From Arthrobacter crystallopoietes (lineage in GTDB: Bacteria > Actinomycetota > Actinomycetes > Actinomycetales > Micrococcaceae): a stretch of 64,000 nucleotides of DNA. The notes below the pieces were generated by a model that ran no database searches, was not told the origin of the DNA, and saw only the letters and a list, made by a program, of their open reading frames with translations. Numbering within the stretch: the stretch's first letter is position 1; every line of letters begins with the position of its first letter. Shown piece after piece: positions 61,930 to 64,000 of this stretch. The stretch covers positions 2,356,001 through 2,420,000 of the forward strand of contig NZ_CP018863.1 in assembly GCF_002849715.1 (NCBI RefSeq), in the 5' to 3' direction. The position numbers and the translations under genes were made by a program.

Positions 61930-62703
61930 ATGACCAGCACAGTACAGGACGTTCAGGATTTCGCCGTCGAATGGTGGGGCAGGATTGCCGCGGGCTTCCG
62001 ACAAGGCCCCGCGCTGGATGCGCCGGCGATAGAGCTGGTTCTCATTCTGCTGGCGGCCTTGATGCTCTCCGTGCCGCGTCCCATGTGGAGGTACTTCGGG
62101 TTGTTCGTCACCGTGGTCCACGAGCTCGGACACGCGTTTGCGGCGCTGACCACCGGGCGGATCGTCACGGGCATCCACCTGCGCTTTGACCATTCCGGGG
62201 CGATGATCAGCCGCGGCTCGGGGAAGGCCGCAGCGGCGTGGACGGGGTTCTGGGGCTATCCGGTTCCCGCCGTCGTCGGAGCCGCGCTGGTGTGGGCTGC
62301 TTTCAACGGCTGGTCCTCGCTGGCGCTGTCCGTGAGCGCGGTTCTGCTGCTGGTGACGCTGCTGTTCATCCGGAACGTCCAGGGGGCGGTCATTGCCGTT
62401 GGACTGGCGATCGTGTCCGAGCTGATGGTATTTTTCGCGCCGCCCGTGTTCCTCGGGCATGCGACGTTGGCCATCGGGATTGCGCTGCTGGTCGGGGCGG
62501 TTCGGGATTGGCTGAACGTCGTGAGCGTCCACACGCGCCGGCGCCAGCTTCTGGGCAACTCCGATGCCTACATTCTGTCCCGGCGCACGGGCCTGCCCTC
62601 CGGTGTGTGGCTGGCCGGTTTCGCCCTGGTGATTGCGGCTTCCTGTGCCGTAGCGGCGGGGACGGCCTGGTCCGCCGTCGGGCAGCTGGCCTTCCCTGTC
62701 TAA
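61930..62703 (+). CDS. M50-like membrane metallopeptidase
   Basis: A 257-residue membrane protein with about six helices and the zinc-protease motif VVHELGHAFAAL near residues 62-73, followed by GRIVTGIHLRFDHSGA. It resembles the M50B-like group annotated in actinobacteria rather than classical site-2 proteases; no PDZ domain or NPDG motif is visible. A second zinc-ligand Asp is plausible near the VVSVHTRRRQL segment but not certain. The function is unknown; a strong terminator follows. Confidence 0.8.
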   Translation: MTSTVQDVQDFAVEWWGRIAAGFRQGPALDAPAIELVLILLAALMLSVPRPMWRYFGLFVTVVHELGHAFAALTTGRIVTGIHLRFDHSGAMISRGSGKAAAAWTGFWGYPVPAVVGAALVWAAFNGWSSLALSVSAVLLLVTLLFIRNVQGAVIAVGLAIVSELMVFFAPPVFLGHATLAIGIALLVGAVRDWLNVVSVHTRRRQLLGNSDAYILSRRTGLPSGVWLAGFALVIAASCAVAAGTAWSAVGQLAFPV

Positions 62704-62714
62704 TGACGGTGGTT

Positions 62715-62758
62715 GGTCAAGTAGCCGTCCACCCGCCCCGGCGGACAGCTACTTGACC
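62715..62758. terminator. Terminator between M50-like and DUF8129-like genes
   Basis: GGTCAAGTAGC (62715-62725) pairs perfectly with GCTACTTGACC (62748-62758), with an inner GTCC/GGAC extension. It lies between two convergent genes. Confidence 0.85.
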
Positions 62759-62786
62759 GGCTGGGAAAGTTCAGGTACCGGGCTGG

Positions 62787-63125
62787 TCAGCGAGGCTGCG
62801 CGGGATTGGATGGATCTCCCTGCGATGGGGGATTGACGGGTGGCCCGGACGTCGCCGGCGATACGGGCGACCCGGTTTGGTGCCGGGTTACTTCCGGCAG
62901 ATCCTGCGCCACGGAACCAGTGGGTTCTGCGCCGTTCCGCAATGCCTCGATCCGTTGTTCGAGGACCTGGGTGACCGGCAGGCGGTTGCCGTGCTCGCGC
63001 TCGTAGGCCAGCAAAGTGTTCACACCCTCCTCGTCCAGCGCCGTTATCCGTGTTGGCAACGTGCCGAGGGGGATGTGGTCATAGTCGGGCAAGGGGAGCT
63101 CGTCATGCTTGGGGGAGTCGTTCAT
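62787..63125 (-). CDS. Small conserved actinobacterial protein (DUF8129-like)
   Basis: A 112-residue protein. Residues 8-68 form a helical domain (LPLPDYDHIPLGTLPTRITAL read in parts; GVNTLLAYEREHGNRLPVTQVLEQRIEAL read in parts) of the kind often called DUF8129. The remaining 45 residues are Pro/Ser/Gln-rich and disordered. The function is unknown. A good ribosome site (AGGAGGAAGC on the minus strand) precedes the ATG at 63125. Confidence 0.68.
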   Translation of the reverse strand: MNDSPKHDELPLPDYDHIPLGTLPTRITALDEEGVNTLLAYEREHGNRLPVTQVLEQRIEALRNGAEPTGSVAQDLPEVTRHQTGSPVSPATSGPPVNPPSQGDPSNPAQPR

Positions 63126-63432
63126 GCTTCCTCCTGAGTCGTGGACACCGGAATGAATCGTTCCCCGCCGCCGCTGGTCCGTGAATCAGGACCGTGGCGG
63201 AGGTTCCTATAACCTAACAGCGTGCTGGGCCGAAAGTAAGGGTATACACTACCTTGGTCCCCGGCGGTTCAGGGGAGCTGCCGGAGGCCCCCGAACGGCA
63301 CTGTAAATGCCCGGGAATTATTTAGGCGTTCAGTTCGTTGTGCAGGCGATGTTGAAATTTTCGCCCGAACAGCTAAAATGGGCGCTCACATATAGGTCAA
63401 AACCCCAATACCATCAGGAGCACTAAACCCGC
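63126..63432 (+). promoter_or_regulatory. Upstream region of the DUF4193 gene
   Basis: A 307-base intergenic stretch. The best promoter is TTGAAA at 63352-63357 and TAAAAT at 63374-63379, with a 16-base spacer. CAGGAG near 63416 is the ribosome site of the following gene. I see no gene in the rest. Confidence 0.55.
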
Positions 63433-63735
63433 ATGGCAACCGATTACGACGCACCCCGCAACAAGGACGACGACCAGAGCAACGAGTCTCTGGAAGCGCT
63501 GCAGGCGCAGCGCTCGGGTGGTGCAAAGACCGCGCTCATTGACGTCGAGGACTCGGATACCGCCGAAGGCATTGATCTGCCCGGCGCCGATCTTTCCGGC
63601 GAAGAGCTTGTTGTCCAGGTCGTTCCGGCACGTGAAGACGAATTCACCTGCTCGTCCTGCTTCCTGGTCCGCCACCGCAGCCAGGTGGCCCGCGAAAAGA
63701 ACGGCGAACTGTACTGCCGCGACTGCGAAGGCTAA
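63433..63735 (+). CDS. DUF4193 family zinc-ribbon protein
   Basis: A 100-residue acidic protein. It begins MATDYDAPRNKDDDQSNESL and ends in a zinc ribbon, TCSSCFLVRHRSQ...YCRDC. The fold is conserved in nearly all Micrococcales and other actinobacteria, and its function is unknown. CAGGAG precedes the ATG and a consensus-like promoter lies upstream, suggesting strong constitutive expression. Confidence 0.9.
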   Translation: MATDYDAPRNKDDDQSNESLEALQAQRSGGAKTALIDVEDSDTAEGIDLPGADLSGEELVVQVVPAREDEFTCSSCFLVRHRSQVAREKNGELYCRDCEG

Positions 63736-63757
63736 ACAGCTTCGGTGCGAATCACCC

Positions 63758-63787
63758 CAAACCCCGTGCTTATGAGCGCGGGGTTTG
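63758..63787. terminator. Bidirectional terminator at the DUF4193 end
   Basis: CAAACCCCG (63758-63766) pairs with CGGGGTTTG (63779-63787). The stop codon of the convergent partial gene at 63770-63772 lies inside its loop, so the hairpin serves both genes. Confidence 0.75.
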
Positions 63788-64000
63788 TTGGTGAAAGGAC
63801 ACTTTCCAGCCGCCCTCGCGCCGGACATACAAGGTGCTGACCAGGGCCGAATATTCCGGCTGGCCGTCGCGATGGGCGGTAACGCCGTAGGTTATGACCC
63901 CTGTCTCCGCAGTGGGCCACAAGACCTGGGGGACTTCGAGCCGGAAGTCCGACCACGGCGCCCCGCTCATGGCCTCGATGGTCAGGCTCCGGTCCGTCAG
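63770..64000 (-). CDS. SnoaL/DUF4440-like protein, partial (5' end beyond the window)
   Basis: The last 76 residues of a gene that enters from the right edge. The segment LTIEAMSGAPWSDFRLEVPQ, then TGVITYGVTAHRDGQPEYSAL and STLYVRREGGWKVSFHQQTP, matches the C-terminal half of an NTF2-like (SnoaL/DUF4440) domain. Such proteins are small isomerases, hydrolases or ligand-binding proteins; the function here is unknown. Confidence 0.7.
   Translation of the reverse strand: MTDRSLTIEAMSGAPWSDFRLEVPQVLWPTAETGVITYGVTAHRDGQPEYSALVSTLYVRREGGWKVSFHQQTPRS

Overview
This is a high-GC chromosomal segment of an actinobacterium. An Arthrobacter-like member of the Micrococcaceae is the best guess. The evidence is the gene complement (CarD, a DUF4193 protein, sugar importers without their own ATPase, a desferrioxamine desABCD operon, a cyclic di-AMP riboswitch in front of a cell-wall hydrolase), frequent GTG/TTG starts and dense ATGA-type gene overlaps. 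No rRNA, tRNA or CRISPR array was seen. The genus is an inference; no marker gene settles it.

Layout. 0.16-0.92 kb: two DUF202 membrane proteins. 1-6.3 kb: a guanidino-compound/polyamine catabolic cluster (sodium symporter, XRE-cupin regulator, agmatinase-family ureohydrolase, ThDP enzyme) whose two outward promoters share one operator architecture. 6.4-7.1 kb: a DUF4190 protein. 7.2-14.2 kb: a D-galactonate regulon (GntR regulator; divergent binding protein, two permeases, dgoD, KDPGal aldolase, PfkB-type KDGal kinase). 14.2-19 kb: an orphan Vsr nuclease, then a C1 module made of MTHFR convergent with a GlcG/HbpS-like protein, formaldehyde dehydrogenase and a LigM-type O-demethylase. 19-23.2 kb: M23 peptidase with its riboswitch, persulfide dioxygenase-rhodanese, FMN reductase and a PNPOx-fold protein. 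23.2-26.8 kb: a 1187-residue nuclease-helicase fusion.

27-28.4 kb is the most unusual region. Two inverted copies of a conserved, apparently structured leader element sit in front of a hypothetical gene and in front of a toxin-antitoxin pair whose Phd-like antitoxin is truncated; one copy ends in an intrinsic terminator. 28.4-34.7 kb: LysR, an MBL hydrolase-MHS transporter operon, an EamA transporter, M20 amidohydrolase and YchJ. 34.7-39.9 kb: SNF2/SWIM helicase, GlgC and an acidic disordered protein. 40-45.4 kb: the desABCD siderophore operon behind an iron box. 45.8-50.2 kb: an Nramp-like transporter, an orphan RHH antitoxin, dadA with divergent Lrp, and an FMN reductase with operator palindromes. 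50.2-51.65 kb: an IS110-family element with a candidate bridge-RNA region. 51.7-64 kb: mixed housekeeping and accessory genes, including a divergent GPP34/App1 lipid pair, CarD, TetR, a cold-shock gene with a leader terminator, DoxX with the same TTGA-N4-TCAA operators as the 49.4 kb reductase, an M50-like protease and DUF4193.

Two signals cut across gene boundaries. An 11-mer, AACGACGGCGG, occurs ten times by eye (nine on the plus strand), in several unrelated reading frames and in intergenic DNA. A TTGA-N4-TCAA operator is shared by two distant redox genes. All counts and folds here were made by eye and need computation.
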